Part shown: in pieces, positions 34,529-43,755 of the stretch | Layout of the letters: each line of letters begins with the position of its first letter | Position numbering within the stretch: the stretch's first letter is position 1 | Origin: Arthrobacter sp. FW306-07-I | GTDB lineage: Bacteria > Actinomycetota > Actinomycetes > Actinomycetales > Micrococcaceae | DNA length: 64,000 nucleotides | Reading direction: 5' to 3' | Assembly (NCBI RefSeq): GCF_021800405.1 | Contig: NZ_CP084550.1 | Location: forward strand, 124,001-188,000 | The notes under the pieces: model-generated | Seen by the model: only the letters and a program-made list of their open reading frames with translations | Told to the model about the DNA's origin: nothing | The model's database searches: none | Made by a program: the position numbers and the translations under genes

Positions 34529-35490
34529 TATTCGACGCTCGACTTTCGGATCTGGCGGTACAGGATGACCGAGATGACCACCAGGGTCATGGTCATGAGG
34601 AAGGCGATGGCGACGCCGGGGCCGGTGGCGAAGTCCTGGAACACGGTCCGGTAGGCCAGGACCACCAGGGACGTGGTGGCGTTGACCGGGCCGCCGCCGG
34701 TGAGCAGGTAGATGGTGGGGAAGTCGTTGACGCAGAAAATAGTCATCAGGATCCAGCTGATGTACGTGGAGCGGGCGATCAGCGGCAGGGTGATCTGGGT
34801 GAACTGCTGCCAGCGGCTGGCGCCGTCCATGCTCGCTGCTTCATAGACAGTGGTGTCCACCGACGCCAGTGCAGCCGAGATCATCATCATCATGAACGGA
34901 AAGCTGACCCAGACCTTGAACACCATCACCGTGATGGAGGCCAGGGTGGGGTCGGCCAGGAAGAGCGGGGTGCCCATGCCCAGGTTCCGGAACAGCGACG
35001 GGATCAGGCTGTCCGGGGTGGCCACCAGCCAGTTCCAGGCAGTGGATGAGACCACGATGGGAACTACCCAGGGCAGGAGCAACAGGACTTTGAACGTGCC
35101 GCCGGCCGGGATCTTGGTGCGCAGGAGCAGGGCCAGGCCCAGCCCCACCAGCCAGGAGCCGAAAACGCCCACAATGGTGAACCACAGCGTGAACTGGGCA
35201 GCCTTCCAGAACGCCGGCGAGGTCAGGACGGTTGCGAAGTTCTGCCCGCCCACGAAGTTGCCGGTCTGGAGCAGGTTTCCGTCGTGCGTTGCCTGGACGG
35301 CGGCGTAGATCAGCGGGTAGCCGTGGATCAGGACAAGGAGGACGACGGAGGGGAGCAGGAGCCAGAAGAATGTCCTGGTGGCCTGCGCCGAAAGCTTGCT
35401 CTTGCGTTTTCCGGGGACGGCCCCGGACCCGCCGGGGGCAATCCCGCGGCGGGCCCGGGACAGGCCGGACTGGGTGGTGGTGCTGGACAT
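34528..35490 (-). CDS. Carbohydrate ABC transporter permease, MalF type
   Basis: 320 residues, six membrane helices after a roughly 40-residue cytoplasmic start. The EAA loop reads YEAASMDGASRWQQFTQITLPL, with the conserved Gly. Forms the heteromeric channel with the MalG-type partner whose start overlaps its stop. It begins 12 bases after the binding-protein gene, the standard order of such operons. Confidence 0.9.
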   Translation of the reverse strand: MSSTTTQSGLSRARRGIAPGGSGAVPGKRKSKLSAQATRTFFWLLLPSVVLLVLIHGYPLIYAAVQATHDGNLLQTGNFVGGQNFATVLTSPAFWKAAQFTLWFTIVGVFGSWLVGLGLALLLRTKIPAGGTFKVLLLLPWVVPIVVSSTAWNWLVATPDSLIPSLFRNLGMGTPLFLADPTLASITVMVFKVWVSFPFMMMMISAALASVDTTVYEAASMDGASRWQQFTQITLPLIARSTYISWILMTIFCVNDFPTIYLLTGGGPVNATTSLVVLAYRTVFQDFATGPGVAIAFLMTMTLVVISVILYRQIRKSSVE

Positions 35491-35502
35491 GGGCGGTTCG
35501 TC

Positions 35503-36831
35503 CTACTTCTTCAGGACCGATTCGAGGCCGGACTGGAAGGTCTGCAGGGCAGTCTTGGCGTCTGCCTTTCCGGTGATGATGGTCTGGCTGAACTGGTTCA
35601 GTGCCTGCCCGCCGTCGAGTGCTGCAAGGTTGGCGTTCAGCTTGCTGCCCTGGGCAGCGAAGGTCTTGGCGATGGGCTGCCAGTCCTTGACGATCTTGAC
35701 GTTGTTGGGGTCGTTGGCGAACTCGGGAAGCTCGGTGATCGACTTGAAGACCGGAAGGGCGGACATCAGCTTCTTCTGCCACAGCTGCTTGAGCTGGCCC
35801 AGGTAGTACACCAGGAACTCCTCCGAGGCCTCCTGCGAGGGGGTGTTGGTGTACATCATGATGTTGTTGGGGAAGACGATGGTGGCCTTGTCGCCGTGTG
35901 GTCCGGTGATGGGGTCTGCCACCAGGAGGTCGCCGGAGGTGTCGCCGACGCGCTGCGGGACGTTCACCTGGAACAGGCCGTAGCCTGCCTTTCCATCCTT
36001 CCACTGCGCCGACATGTTGTCCGTGGTGTAGCTGACTGCGGCGGGATCAATGATGCCGTTGGACACAAGTTCCAGGACGAACTCCATGGCCTCGACGTTG
36101 CGGTCGTTCATCAGGTCCAGCTCGCCGTCCTTGTTCCAGACACCGCCGCCGTTGTTGACCATCATCATGATCATGGAGTGGTTGGCGTAGTTGTTGCCGG
36201 CGCCGGCTCCGGTGGTGAAGCCGAACGCGCCCACCTTTTTCAGGGCCTTGCCCGCTTCAAGGAGGGAGGGCCAGTCCGTGGGAAGTGCCACGTTGGCCTT
36301 CTCGAACAGGGACTTGCGGTACCAGAAAACGCGCATGTCCAGCTGCCACGGGACGGCGACGTAGCCCTTGTCCGACTTAAACGGGTCCAGCACGCCGGGC
36401 AGGAAATCGTCGAACTGGCCGTTGGCCTTCAGCTTCTCGATAACCTTGTCCGCGTAGGCGATCTGGCCCTGCTGCTCGAACTGGAACGCCTGGAAGCCGC
36501 CGCCCGTGGACACAGCCGGGCCGGTCTTGGAGGCGATCGCCGAGGAGAAGGTCTGGTAGAAGTTGTTCCACTGGATGATCTGGTAGCTCGCCTTGGCGCC
36601 GTTGGCACCGTTGAAACCTTCCGCGATGCCCTTGGCGGCGTCGTTGTAGGCCGGTGTTGCCCACGGCATGTCCCAGAACTTCACGGTCCCGCCGGCTCCG
36701 CCTCCGCCGCCGCCCTGTGACGCCGAACCGCCGCCGCAGGCCGCGAGGAGGGGTGTTGCGGCAGCGGCAGCCGTCAGGCCCAGGAAACCGCGCCGGGAGA
36801 AGGAGCGGCGCTGTTCGGAAGTTGCGTTCAT
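35503..36831 (-). CDS. Sugar ABC transporter substrate-binding lipoprotein
   Basis: 442 residues, family 1 extracellular solute-binding protein. The N-terminus has a twin-arginine motif SRRGFLGL followed by a hydrophobic stretch and the lipobox LLAACG. It should therefore be exported, possibly by the Tat route, and lipid-anchored; a Gly-rich linker follows. The mature domain shows the usual GAFGFTTGAGAGNNYANHSM and QEASEEFLVYYL regions. It captures the sugar imported by the two permeases downstream. It is preceded by a 120-base gap that may contain a second promoter. Confidence 0.9.
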   Translation of the reverse strand: MNATSEQRRSFSRRGFLGLTAAAAATPLLAACGGGSASQGGGGGGAGGTVKFWDMPWATPAYNDAAKGIAEGFNGANGAKASYQIIQWNNFYQTFSSAIASKTGPAVSTGGGFQAFQFEQQGQIAYADKVIEKLKANGQFDDFLPGVLDPFKSDKGYVAVPWQLDMRVFWYRKSLFEKANVALPTDWPSLLEAGKALKKVGAFGFTTGAGAGNNYANHSMIMMMVNNGGGVWNKDGELDLMNDRNVEAMEFVLELVSNGIIDPAAVSYTTDNMSAQWKDGKAGYGLFQVNVPQRVGDTSGDLLVADPITGPHGDKATIVFPNNIMMYTNTPSQEASEEFLVYYLGQLKQLWQKKLMSALPVFKSITELPEFANDPNNVKIVKDWQPIAKTFAAQGSKLNANLAALDGGQALNQFSQTIITGKADAKTALQTFQSGLESVLKK

Positions 36832-36951
36832 GATGTGTCCTTTCGGGACCGCTTGCGCTGAGCGCCGTTGGTGCGGTCCTGCTCATCGTTGAGAGTGGAG
36901 GTGGGACTGGATTGTTGGGTTGTGCTGTTCGGTTGCGTATCGGTGGGCTGG

Positions 36952-37782
36952 TTACGTGGCAGCGAGGGTTGCGTAGAGGTCGGTCAGCTGGGCGAACCCG
37001 GCCAGATCGTCCGGGCTGGTGCCGGCGCGAAGATGGTCCTTCAGGCGCCGCCACGCTGACCGGTGGGCGGATTCGTAAAGCGTGGGAAGCAAAAGTTCGC
37101 CTTGGGTCCCGGTGACCCGGACTTTCGCCGGCCAGGCGGCGTCCGGATCGGGAACCTGGACGCTGACTCCGCCGTCGGCGGTGTAGAGGCGGATATCGAC
37201 GCCGGCCATTCGGGCCGAGGTCAGCACGCCCTGGGCGGTGAACGGGGCTCCATTGGCCAGCCTGCCGCGCACCGCGTACCCGGTGGCGCCGCTGTGCAGG
37301 ACCCGCACGCCGTCGAGCGGCCCGCAAACGGCCAGCAATGCGGCGAGATGGTCGACCAGGAGCCGCTGCGGATCCGTGCCGGGAGCCGCCGTCGCCACAC
37401 TGTCCAGCAGTGAGGCGGTACCGGCGGCGCTGCGCACCGCATCACGGGCGTCGGGTTCCGTGGGATCACCCACCAGGGCCGGATTGGAGGCCCAGCGGAG
37501 GTCAAGGACGACGGCGGTTCCTGCGGCGCCTGCCGCTGCGGCCAGTTGCGTGGTGTCTTCGGGAGCAGGGTTGGCCACCACGATCCCGCGGGCGCCCGCC
37601 GCGACGGCATTTGCGGCCTCGGCGGTCCAACCGGGCTCGCCCGCGATCACCAGCACATCCGCGGTGCCCTGCCGGCTGTCCTGGGCGGGACCGAAGGTTT
37701 CAGGCAGTGAAGCCATGGTTTGGGTGACAGCGCCGGCTTCCCGGGCCCCGGTGCCCGCCGAAACTGTGTACTGGCCGCTCAT
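36952..37782 (-). CDS. Degenerate Gfo/Idh/MocA-like protein lacking cofactor and catalytic motifs
   Basis: 276 residues. ADVLVIAGEPGWTAEAANAV, GARGIVVANPAPEDTTQL and TAVVLDLRWASNPAL follow the order of the second half of a Gfo/Idh/MocA Rossmann domain. The GxGxxG strand is absent and the EKP motif is replaced by ANP. The C-terminal part (VRVTGTQGELLLPTLYESAH) matches the family's beta-sheet domain. It is therefore probably not an oxidoreductase; it may be a partner subunit. Its start overlaps the stop of the true Gfo gene by four bases, and it precedes the binding protein gene. Function unknown. Confidence 0.6.
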   Translation of the reverse strand: MSGQYTVSAGTGAREAGAVTQTMASLPETFGPAQDSRQGTADVLVIAGEPGWTAEAANAVAAGARGIVVANPAPEDTTQLAAAAGAAGTAVVLDLRWASNPALVGDPTEPDARDAVRSAAGTASLLDSVATAAPGTDPQRLLVDHLAALLAVCGPLDGVRVLHSGATGYAVRGRLANGAPFTAQGVLTSARMAGVDIRLYTADGGVSVQVPDPDAAWPAKVRVTGTQGELLLPTLYESAHRSAWRRLKDHLRAGTSPDDLAGFAQLTDLYATLAAT

Positions 37783-38876
37783 GCCATAACTCCTGCTTTT
37801 TCTGCGGCGCCGGCGTGTGCTGCCGCGGCGCTTGCCACCGTTGCTTCGGCGATGGCCAGGGCGAACGTGAGGTCGTCGATCAGGGTTTGGGTGGAGGGGG
37901 CCCGGCGGGTTCCCGTGGCGAGCCCGGCGAGTTCACGCCATTCGCCCTCGTAGCCGTTGTGGCCGTACGGGCCAAAGCCGGTGGTTTCGGTACCTTTGCC
38001 ACGGGAGATGGTGGCGACGGCGGAGCCGGCCTGGACATAGGACGGCGTGAAGTCGATGTGCAGGGCCGCATCATCCCCGATGGCCTCGAAGGTCCATTCC
38101 GGCTTCCAGGTGCTGTTCATGACGGCCCGCAGTTCGATAACGCGGGTGGGAGTGCGGAGCGAGACTGCGTAGCCGAACGGGCGGACGTGGAACGCGTGGA
38201 GGACCTCTACGTCGGCGAAGTCGGGCGTGAACCGGCGGACCAGGGGCAGGTCGTGGATGGCCAGGCCCATGATTCCGCCCTGCAGTGCGCCCTTGATGAC
38301 CTCGATGTCCGAGTAGTCAGGGTTGCCTGCGGTGGGCCGGGTAATGATTTCCGTTGCGAAATCCTCGAACCGCGCATTGGGCGGCAACACGATCGAAGAG
38401 CGGATGGTGTGGACCTGCTCCGGGAGGTCACCCCAGTTCTGTTCGGCCGCCAGCCAGCCGGGATCGAACATGTGCATGGCGCCGACGACGATCGGAACGC
38501 CGGTTTCGGTGCTGACGGCCGAGATGCGGGCTGCTTCTTCAGCATTCATGGCGAAGGGCTTTTCGCAGAGGACTGCCTTCTTGCCGGCCCTGCAGGCGGC
38601 GATGACCTGGTCTGCGTGGAACTGGTGCGGGCTGCAGATCGCCACGATGTCTACGCCGGGGTCCGCCAGCAGGGCCTCCATGCTGGTACCGGCCACGGCG
38701 CCGACACGGGCGGCCACGGAGGAAGCGACGGCAGAGTCCACATCCATGATGTGCCGCACTTCCAGGATGTCCTGGAGGCGGGCCAGGGCCGGGAGGTGGA
38801 TGGCTTGGGTGACCGGTCCGGCGCCGAGGATGCCGACGCCGAGGGGGCGGCCTGCGGGCGCTGCGTGCTGGGACAA
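37779..38876 (-). CDS. Gfo/Idh/MocA family oxidoreductase, first gene of the sugar operon
   Basis: 365 residues. VGILGAGPVTQAIHLPAL is the NAD(P) motif, VLCEKPFAMN holds the catalytic Lys, and GGIMGLAIHDLPLVRRF contains the His-Asp pair in the active-site helix. TTG 38876 is chosen: GAGGTAGGAAC is just upstream, while the longer frame from 38951 would run into the promoter region. It faces the divergent ROK regulator and a candidate operator at 38980. Translationally coupled to the degenerate paralogue that follows. Confidence 0.82.
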   Translation of the reverse strand: MSQHAAPAGRPLGVGILGAGPVTQAIHLPALARLQDILEVRHIMDVDSAVASSVAARVGAVAGTSMEALLADPGVDIVAICSPHQFHADQVIAACRAGKKAVLCEKPFAMNAEEAARISAVSTETGVPIVVGAMHMFDPGWLAAEQNWGDLPEQVHTIRSSIVLPPNARFEDFATEIITRPTAGNPDYSDIEVIKGALQGGIMGLAIHDLPLVRRFTPDFADVEVLHAFHVRPFGYAVSLRTPTRVIELRAVMNSTWKPEWTFEAIGDDAALHIDFTPSYVQAGSAVATISRGKGTETTGFGPYGHNGYEGEWRELAGLATGTRRAPSTQTLIDDLTFALAIAEATVASAAAAHAGAAEKAGVMA

Positions 38877-38979
38877 GTTCCTACCTCTTTGTAAGCGGAC
38901 TCCGGGATGCTGGGCCATCACTGCGGCCGATGCCAGGCATCGGATTCGCAAATGTGCCGTGAGTCACAACCTAGGACTA

Positions 38980-39003
38980 CTTTTGACACGCGTCAAGCAA
39001 AAG
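38980..39003. promoter_or_regulatory. Candidate ROK operator between regulator and sugar operon
   Basis: Nested inverted repeats in the divergent region: CTTTTG and CAAAAG form the outer arms, TTGAC and GTCAA the inner arms around ACGC. Such TTGAC-type palindromes and the position between regulator and operon suit repression by the adjacent ROK protein. Confidence 0.5.
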
Positions 39004-39068
39004 TTGTTTGTTGCGCGTCCTTCTTCTGCTGTGATGACAGTAGTAAGTAAGAGTGTTATGACTTAGAC

Positions 39069-40286
39069 ATGACTCAAGCCACGGGGAGACAGGCCGCGAA
39101 AGACGCTGACGTCGGCAGCCTGTCGCGTGCGGGCGACCTCTTCCAGCTGCTCCGGGACGGCAGGGCCCGTACCCGTGCGGAGCTGGCCCTGACCACGGGG
39201 CTGGCCCGTTCCACCGTCGCTTCCAGGATCGACGCCTTGATGCTGTCCGGCCTGGTGGGTCCGGCAGGGGAGGCGCTCTCCAGTGGCGGCAGGCCGCCGT
39301 CGCGCTTTGCCTTCAACCCTTCCGCCCGCCTGGTCCTGGCGGTGGACGTGGGCGCCACGCATGTCATCGTGGCGGTCACCGACCTTGGCCGAGCCATCCT
39401 CGCCGAACACCGGCTGGCCCAGCAGGTGGCCGACGGGCCGGAGGTGGTGCTGGACCGGGTGGTGGCGCAGGGCAAGGAGCTGCTGGCGTCAGTGGGACGC
39501 AGCGTGGGGGAGCTCGCCGGCATCGGTATCGGGCTGCCCGGCCCGGTGGAACACGACACCGGCAAGCCGGTGAAGCCGCCCATCATGCCGGGGTGGGACG
39601 GGTTCGACGTAGTCAGCTACGTCCAGCGGTCCCTGCCGGTCCACGTGCTGGTGGACAACGACGTGAACATCATGGCGCTGGGGGAGCAGTCCGCGCACTG
39701 GCCCGAGCACAGCAACTTCTTCTTCGTGAAGGTGGCCACCGGCATTGGCTCCGGAATCATCAGCAACGGGGAACTGCAGCGCGGCGCCAACGGCACGGCC
39801 GGCGACCTGGGGCACGTCCAGGTGGCACGGGGCGCGGATGTCCTGTGTGCCTGCGGAAACTTTGGGTGCCTGGAGGCACTCGCGTCAGGTCCCGCCGTCG
39901 CGCGCTCCTTGAAGGAGCAGGGACTTGACGTGGCAATAGGCGCCGACGTGCTCCGGCTCGCCGCCGACGGCAACCTGCAGGCCATCCAGGCCCTGCGGCA
40001 GGCCGGACGGGACATCGGCGAGGTGCTGGCAACTGTGGTCAACCTGCTCAACCCGTCCGTCATCGTGGTGGGCGGCAGTGTCGGCGAGACGGGGGAGCAC
40101 TTGGTGGCCGGAATCCGCGAGGTGGTGTACCGGCGCTCTCCGCCGCTGGCCACCTCGCACCTGCGCATTAACGTTTCGCGGGCCGGCGCCCATGCGGGCG
40201 TGCTTGGGGCCAGCCAGCTGGTCACCCAGTACGTCCTCTCGCCGGCCATTATCGAAGCGACGCTGACGGCCGCAGCAGTCGGGTAG
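39069..40286 (+). CDS. ROK family transcriptional regulator (NagC/XylR-like)
   Basis: 405 residues. An N-terminal winged helix-turn-helix (about 18-75, RAELALTTGLARSTVASRID) is fused to a sugar-kinase-fold domain. That domain has the zinc site CACGNFGCLE and the DVGATHV phosphate loop (relaxed from DxGxT). Family members repress sugar operons and release DNA when they bind the sugar. It is divergent from the Gfo-ABC operon and very likely controls it through the palindrome at 38980. A weak terminator follows. Confidence 0.87.
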   Translation: MTQATGRQAAKDADVGSLSRAGDLFQLLRDGRARTRAELALTTGLARSTVASRIDALMLSGLVGPAGEALSSGGRPPSRFAFNPSARLVLAVDVGATHVIVAVTDLGRAILAEHRLAQQVADGPEVVLDRVVAQGKELLASVGRSVGELAGIGIGLPGPVEHDTGKPVKPPIMPGWDGFDVVSYVQRSLPVHVLVDNDVNIMALGEQSAHWPEHSNFFFVKVATGIGSGIISNGELQRGANGTAGDLGHVQVARGADVLCACGNFGCLEALASGPAVARSLKEQGLDVAIGADVLRLAADGNLQAIQALRQAGRDIGEVLATVVNLLNPSVIVVGGSVGETGEHLVAGIREVVYRRSPPLATSHLRINVSRAGAHAGVLGASQLVTQYVLSPAIIEATLTAAAVG

Positions 40287-40306
40287 CGCCGGGGTTTTCC
40301 GGCGCC
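40286..40306. terminator. Possible terminator between convergent genes
   Basis: GCGCCGG and CCGGCGC form a perfect 7-bp stem around GGTTTT just after the ROK stop codon. No T-run follows, so function is uncertain. Confidence 0.35.
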
Positions 40307-40316
40307 ACCCCCGGCG

Positions 40317-42593
40317 TTAGGCCTCGGCCTCCGGCTCAGGTGCCTCGGTCAGCAGCAGTGCAGTGCCGCCATAGGCGGGCAGTTCAAGGAAGAAGCTGTG
40401 CAGGTCGTCCACCTGGCCCACCGTCTCGCCGCTGAAGAGGTCCGTGACGTTGGCGCCGGACGGCAGCTCGTTGGACTGGATGCTGCCGGCGATGTCCTGC
40501 CCGGAGAAGTTGAGCGCCGTGACCTGCAGCCTGCCGTCCGTCAGCCGGTTCACCAGCACCAGTGCGCTGCGGTTGGAGACGTCCGGCACGTCCAGCAGGG
40601 TGCCGGTGGCGATCCCGTTGTCCTCGCGGACCGCAAGGATCCGCTGCAGCCTGCGCGCGAACGAGTCCGGGTCCTTCAACTGTTCTGGCAGTGGCCCGTA
40701 GAGGCTGCGGGCCCGCGGCATCCCGGCCGATGACGTGGTTGCGTCCGGGCTGGTTCCCATGAGGTCGTGGGCACCGCGGTTGATCCAGCGGGTATCGCCC
40801 TGGGACGTGAGTTCCCGGACCCTGCTGCGGTCCAGCGCCTGGATGCCGGTGAGGTCCCAGCCGGAAAGCGCGAAGACGCCGGGCTGCAGGGCGTTGTACA
40901 TGGCCAGGAGCAGGTGGACGTCCCGGATCTGGGCTTCCTGCTCCGGGGTGACGGCGTCCGGGTCCTGGATTCCCAGGGCGGCCATGATGAAACTGACCGA
41001 CGTGCAGGCAATGCCGTTGGTGGTGAACACGGCGTTGTAGGGCGCGTTTTCGCCGGTGAGCCGGTCCCGCAGGGTCTGCTGGACCTGCTCGGCCAGCTGT
41101 GCGCCGGTAAGTTCTTCGCCGTTGAGCTCAAAGATTTCGTCCCGGTGCCCGGCCGCGAAGTGCAGGAGTTCGTAGGTGAGCTCGTCATGGTTCTGCAGGG
41201 CATGCACCAGCGAGGCCTGGTCGACGCCGATTTCCAGGGACAGTCGGAGGGTCAGCCGAAGGAACTCGGTGTCCGCGGTGACCAGGGCATAGTGGTACGC
41301 CGGCCGGGTGATGAAGTCGTAGGACAGGTCCGGGCCGGACTCCGAGGTTGCCTTGATGTCGTCGATGGTCAAGTTCAGTTCCTGGAAGGAGAACCCGCCC
41401 ACCTTGCGGATCATGGATCCGATGAGTTGGTTGGCGGCCTCGGAGAGCGGGTGGCCTTCGGACCAGCCGGGCTGTTCCTCTGCGCTCTTTTCCACGCCCA
41501 GGAAGCCGTTGGCGTCAAGGCGCAGCGCTCCGGTGCCAAGGTCCACGAGCGAGTGCAGGGCATCGCCGACCACGAGCCGCATTCCGGCGAACGTGGGGTC
41601 CAGCCAGTTGATGGAGGGCTGCCCGGCCTTGAAGTAGTGCAGGTAGACCCAGCGGCGGGTTTGGCCGGTGGTGTCCACGATGGGCCGGGTGACGCTCCAG
41701 TTGGTTTCCTTTACCCCGGGCTCGTAGAAGATGACCCGCTGCAGCCGGCCGATGATGTAGCCGGCCTTCTGCAGCGCCTGCTCGGCGTCGGGGCTGAGGT
41801 TGACCGAATCGGCACCTTCGGGGACGTCCGGGAGCAGGTTCCAGTCCTCTTCCGGGATATCGATCATGTGGTAAATCCCGGGGTAGTCCCGGAAGTTCAT
41901 TTCGGCGAGCCGGAAGTCGGCTCCCTTGCCGGTGTGGCCGGGGACGATGTCGTCGATGATGGTGCCCTCGTGCTCAGCAGCCACCTCGCACATCCTGCGG
42001 AACTCTTCCTCGGTGCCGAAGACCGGGTCGATGGCCATGCTGATGCGGTCGAAGTGCCCGTCCACGCTGGGCGTGTGGGACCAGCCACTGATGCCGCCGG
42101 CAAGTTTCACGGGACCGGTGTGGATGCCGCGGATTCCGATTTCGCGGAAGGCCTTCCACATCTGCGGGTCTCCCAGTGCCGAGAGGAACGACTGGCCGGT
42201 GGGGGTGATGAAGGACAGCGGGTAGGCGGTGAACCACACGGAGGCGCGTTCGACGGCGGCACGGGGGTTTGGGTGCGCATACGAGTTTTGCCACATGCTG
42301 GCTTGGCCTGACAGCTGCCGGGCCAAGGTGTTCGCGTCCCCGAGCATGGCCTGGTTGCGCAGCCACTCCACATAGGCGGCGTTGCGCCCGTCGAATTCGA
42401 AGGATGGCCTGCTGCCGACGAACTGGCGCCGGCGGGCGATGGGCCGCAGTGCCTTCGGCCGGGCGGCAAAGAACTGCTCGTCGAAGTTGACGTCCAGTTC
42501 CGCTGCCTGCTCCGCAGCGCCCGCTTCCACTTCCCCGTTGCCTGCGGCTGTATCCGCTTCTGAAGTGTGCTCGCTGGTGCCCGGCTCCTGCAT
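40317..42593 (-). CDS. GH13 alpha-glucan enzyme, trehalose synthase (maltose glucosyltransferase)-like
   Basis: 758 residues, cytoplasmic. The alpha-amylase (GH13) conserved regions are seen: DIVPGH (region I, usually DxVxNH), [10 protein letters not shown] with the nucleophile Asp (region II), FSFQELN with the acid Glu (region III) and LQNHDEL (region IV). A C-terminal beta domain ends with [13 protein letters not shown]. Closest in my judgement to trehalose-synthase-type enzymes that isomerise maltose to trehalose. ATG 42593 is fixed by AGAGGAG five bases upstream. An acidic N-terminal tail of about 40 residues precedes the fold. No maltokinase gene is adjacent. Confidence 0.75.
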   Translation of the reverse strand: MQEPGTSEHTSEADTAAGNGEVEAGAAEQAAELDVNFDEQFFAARPKALRPIARRRQFVGSRPSFEFDGRNAAYVEWLRNQAMLGDANTLARQLSGQASMWQNSYAHPNPRAAVERASVWFTAYPLSFITPTGQSFLSALGDPQMWKAFREIGIRGIHTGPVKLAGGISGWSHTPSVDGHFDRISMAIDPVFGTEEEFRRMCEVAAEHEGTIIDDIVPGHTGKGADFRLAEMNFRDYPGIYHMIDIPEEDWNLLPDVPEGADSVNLSPDAEQALQKAGYIIGRLQRVIFYEPGVKETNWSVTRPIVDTTGQTRRWVYLHYFKAGQPSINWLDPTFAGMRLVVGDALHSLVDLGTGALRLDANGFLGVEKSAEEQPGWSEGHPLSEAANQLIGSMIRKVGGFSFQELNLTIDDIKATSESGPDLSYDFITRPAYHYALVTADTEFLRLTLRLSLEIGVDQASLVHALQNHDELTYELLHFAAGHRDEIFELNGEELTGAQLAEQVQQTLRDRLTGENAPYNAVFTTNGIACTSVSFIMAALGIQDPDAVTPEQEAQIRDVHLLLAMYNALQPGVFALSGWDLTGIQALDRSRVRELTSQGDTRWINRGAHDLMGTSPDATTSSAGMPRARSLYGPLPEQLKDPDSFARRLQRILAVREDNGIATGTLLDVPDVSNRSALVLVNRLTDGRLQVTALNFSGQDIAGSIQSNELPSGANVTDLFSGETVGQVDDLHSFFLELPAYGGTALLLTEAPEPEAEA

Positions 42594-42870
42594 AAAGCTC
42601 CTCTTTCCATTGCTCGTTTCCGTGCTGGCATGGATGCTCCACGACCCCTTGCTCAAGGACAGGTACCCAAGCGAGCAGGGAGTATTCGGCGTTCCCTCTC
42701 CCGATGCTACTGCGCAGGGGGCCGGCGGAAGGGGACACCGGCGCGCCGCTCATCGGTAACCGGGCGAATCCCCCTTGTTTCCCCGCTATTCCCCACCGGG
42801 GTGCAATGGGGTCGTATTCTTGAATCAGAGGTTTTGCAGTGGGCCGAAGCGCTGATAGCAGGGCTGGAGC

Positions 42871-43755
42871 ATGGCCGCTGATCCCACGGGGCAGGTTGGC
42901 TGGGGACCGCTTCCAGTTACCCCGGAGCCCGTTTTCGACAGCAAGGACGTTGAAGACTACCTCTGGGAAGTGACCCGCGACTTCATGACGGGTATCAAAG
43001 GTGAGCGCCGCAGCATCAGCTGGGCGGCCACCCTCTTTCGCCTGGGCAAGGCCCGCACCCTCGCGGCCAGTACCGAGCAGGCGCGCGAAGCGGACCGTGA
43101 GCAATGTTCCTTCGCCGATGGACCGGTGATGGAAGCCGTGCGCACTGGGGAATCCGTCCTGCTGTCAGATCTGAGCCGGGATCGCCGCTGGCCTGGGTAT
43201 TCCAGTGCTGCCGCCGTCCACGGCGTGCAGTCCCTGCTCTCCGTCCCCATCCTCACCGAGGGTGCCACCAGCGCCGCCATCAACCTTTACTCACCGTCAC
43301 CGCACACCTTCACCAGTGATGACCTGGTGCACAGCCAAAGCTACGCGCGGCAGGTGGCGCGGGCCCTGCGTGTTGTGGTCCGGGTGGCTGAGCGTGCGGA
43401 AACGACGGCGGGTCTCGCCGTCGTCCAAAGTTCCCTGGTCCTGGTGGACCTTGCGGTGCGCAGCCTCATGAACGAATACGGGCTCACCCGTGAGGGGGCG
43501 CTTCGGTTCCTGCAGACGCAGGCGCTGCACCACGAACTGGACCTCCGGGACGCGGCACTGAATGTGGTGGCCCCCAGCGGCATGGACCGTGGTGCCGGGC
43601 AGCCTTCCGGGCTGCGGCAGGAAACGTACGACGGCGTGTCGGAGCTCCCGCGGCCGTCGGCGGCGGGGCGTGACTTTCCAACCGGGTCGTCGCCCCGCAA
43701 GGACGCTGCGGCGGGGAAGGAACCCCCGTCCGCTGCAGAAGGGAGGACGGCATGA
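42871..43755 (+). CDS. GAF and ANTAR domain protein
   Basis: 294 residues. A GAF sensory domain (about 30-170, with QCSFADGPVMEAVRTGESVL and VQSLLSVPIL) is followed by an ANTAR-like three-helix RNA-binding module (about 180-232, SLMNEYGLTREGALRFLQTQ). ANTAR proteins bind paired hexaloop hairpins in mRNA leaders and prevent termination. A roughly 60-residue disordered tail ends the protein. ATG 42871 has GGCTGGAGC upstream. Its stop overlaps the next gene's start (ATGA). The signal sensed and RNA targets are unknown. Confidence 0.8.
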   Translation: MAADPTGQVGWGPLPVTPEPVFDSKDVEDYLWEVTRDFMTGIKGERRSISWAATLFRLGKARTLAASTEQAREADREQCSFADGPVMEAVRTGESVLLSDLSRDRRWPGYSSAAAVHGVQSLLSVPILTEGATSAAINLYSPSPHTFTSDDLVHSQSYARQVARALRVVVRVAERAETTAGLAVVQSSLVLVDLAVRSLMNEYGLTREGALRFLQTQALHHELDLRDAALNVVAPSGMDRGAGQPSGLRQETYDGVSELPRPSAAGRDFPTGSSPRKDAAAGKEPPSAAEGRTA

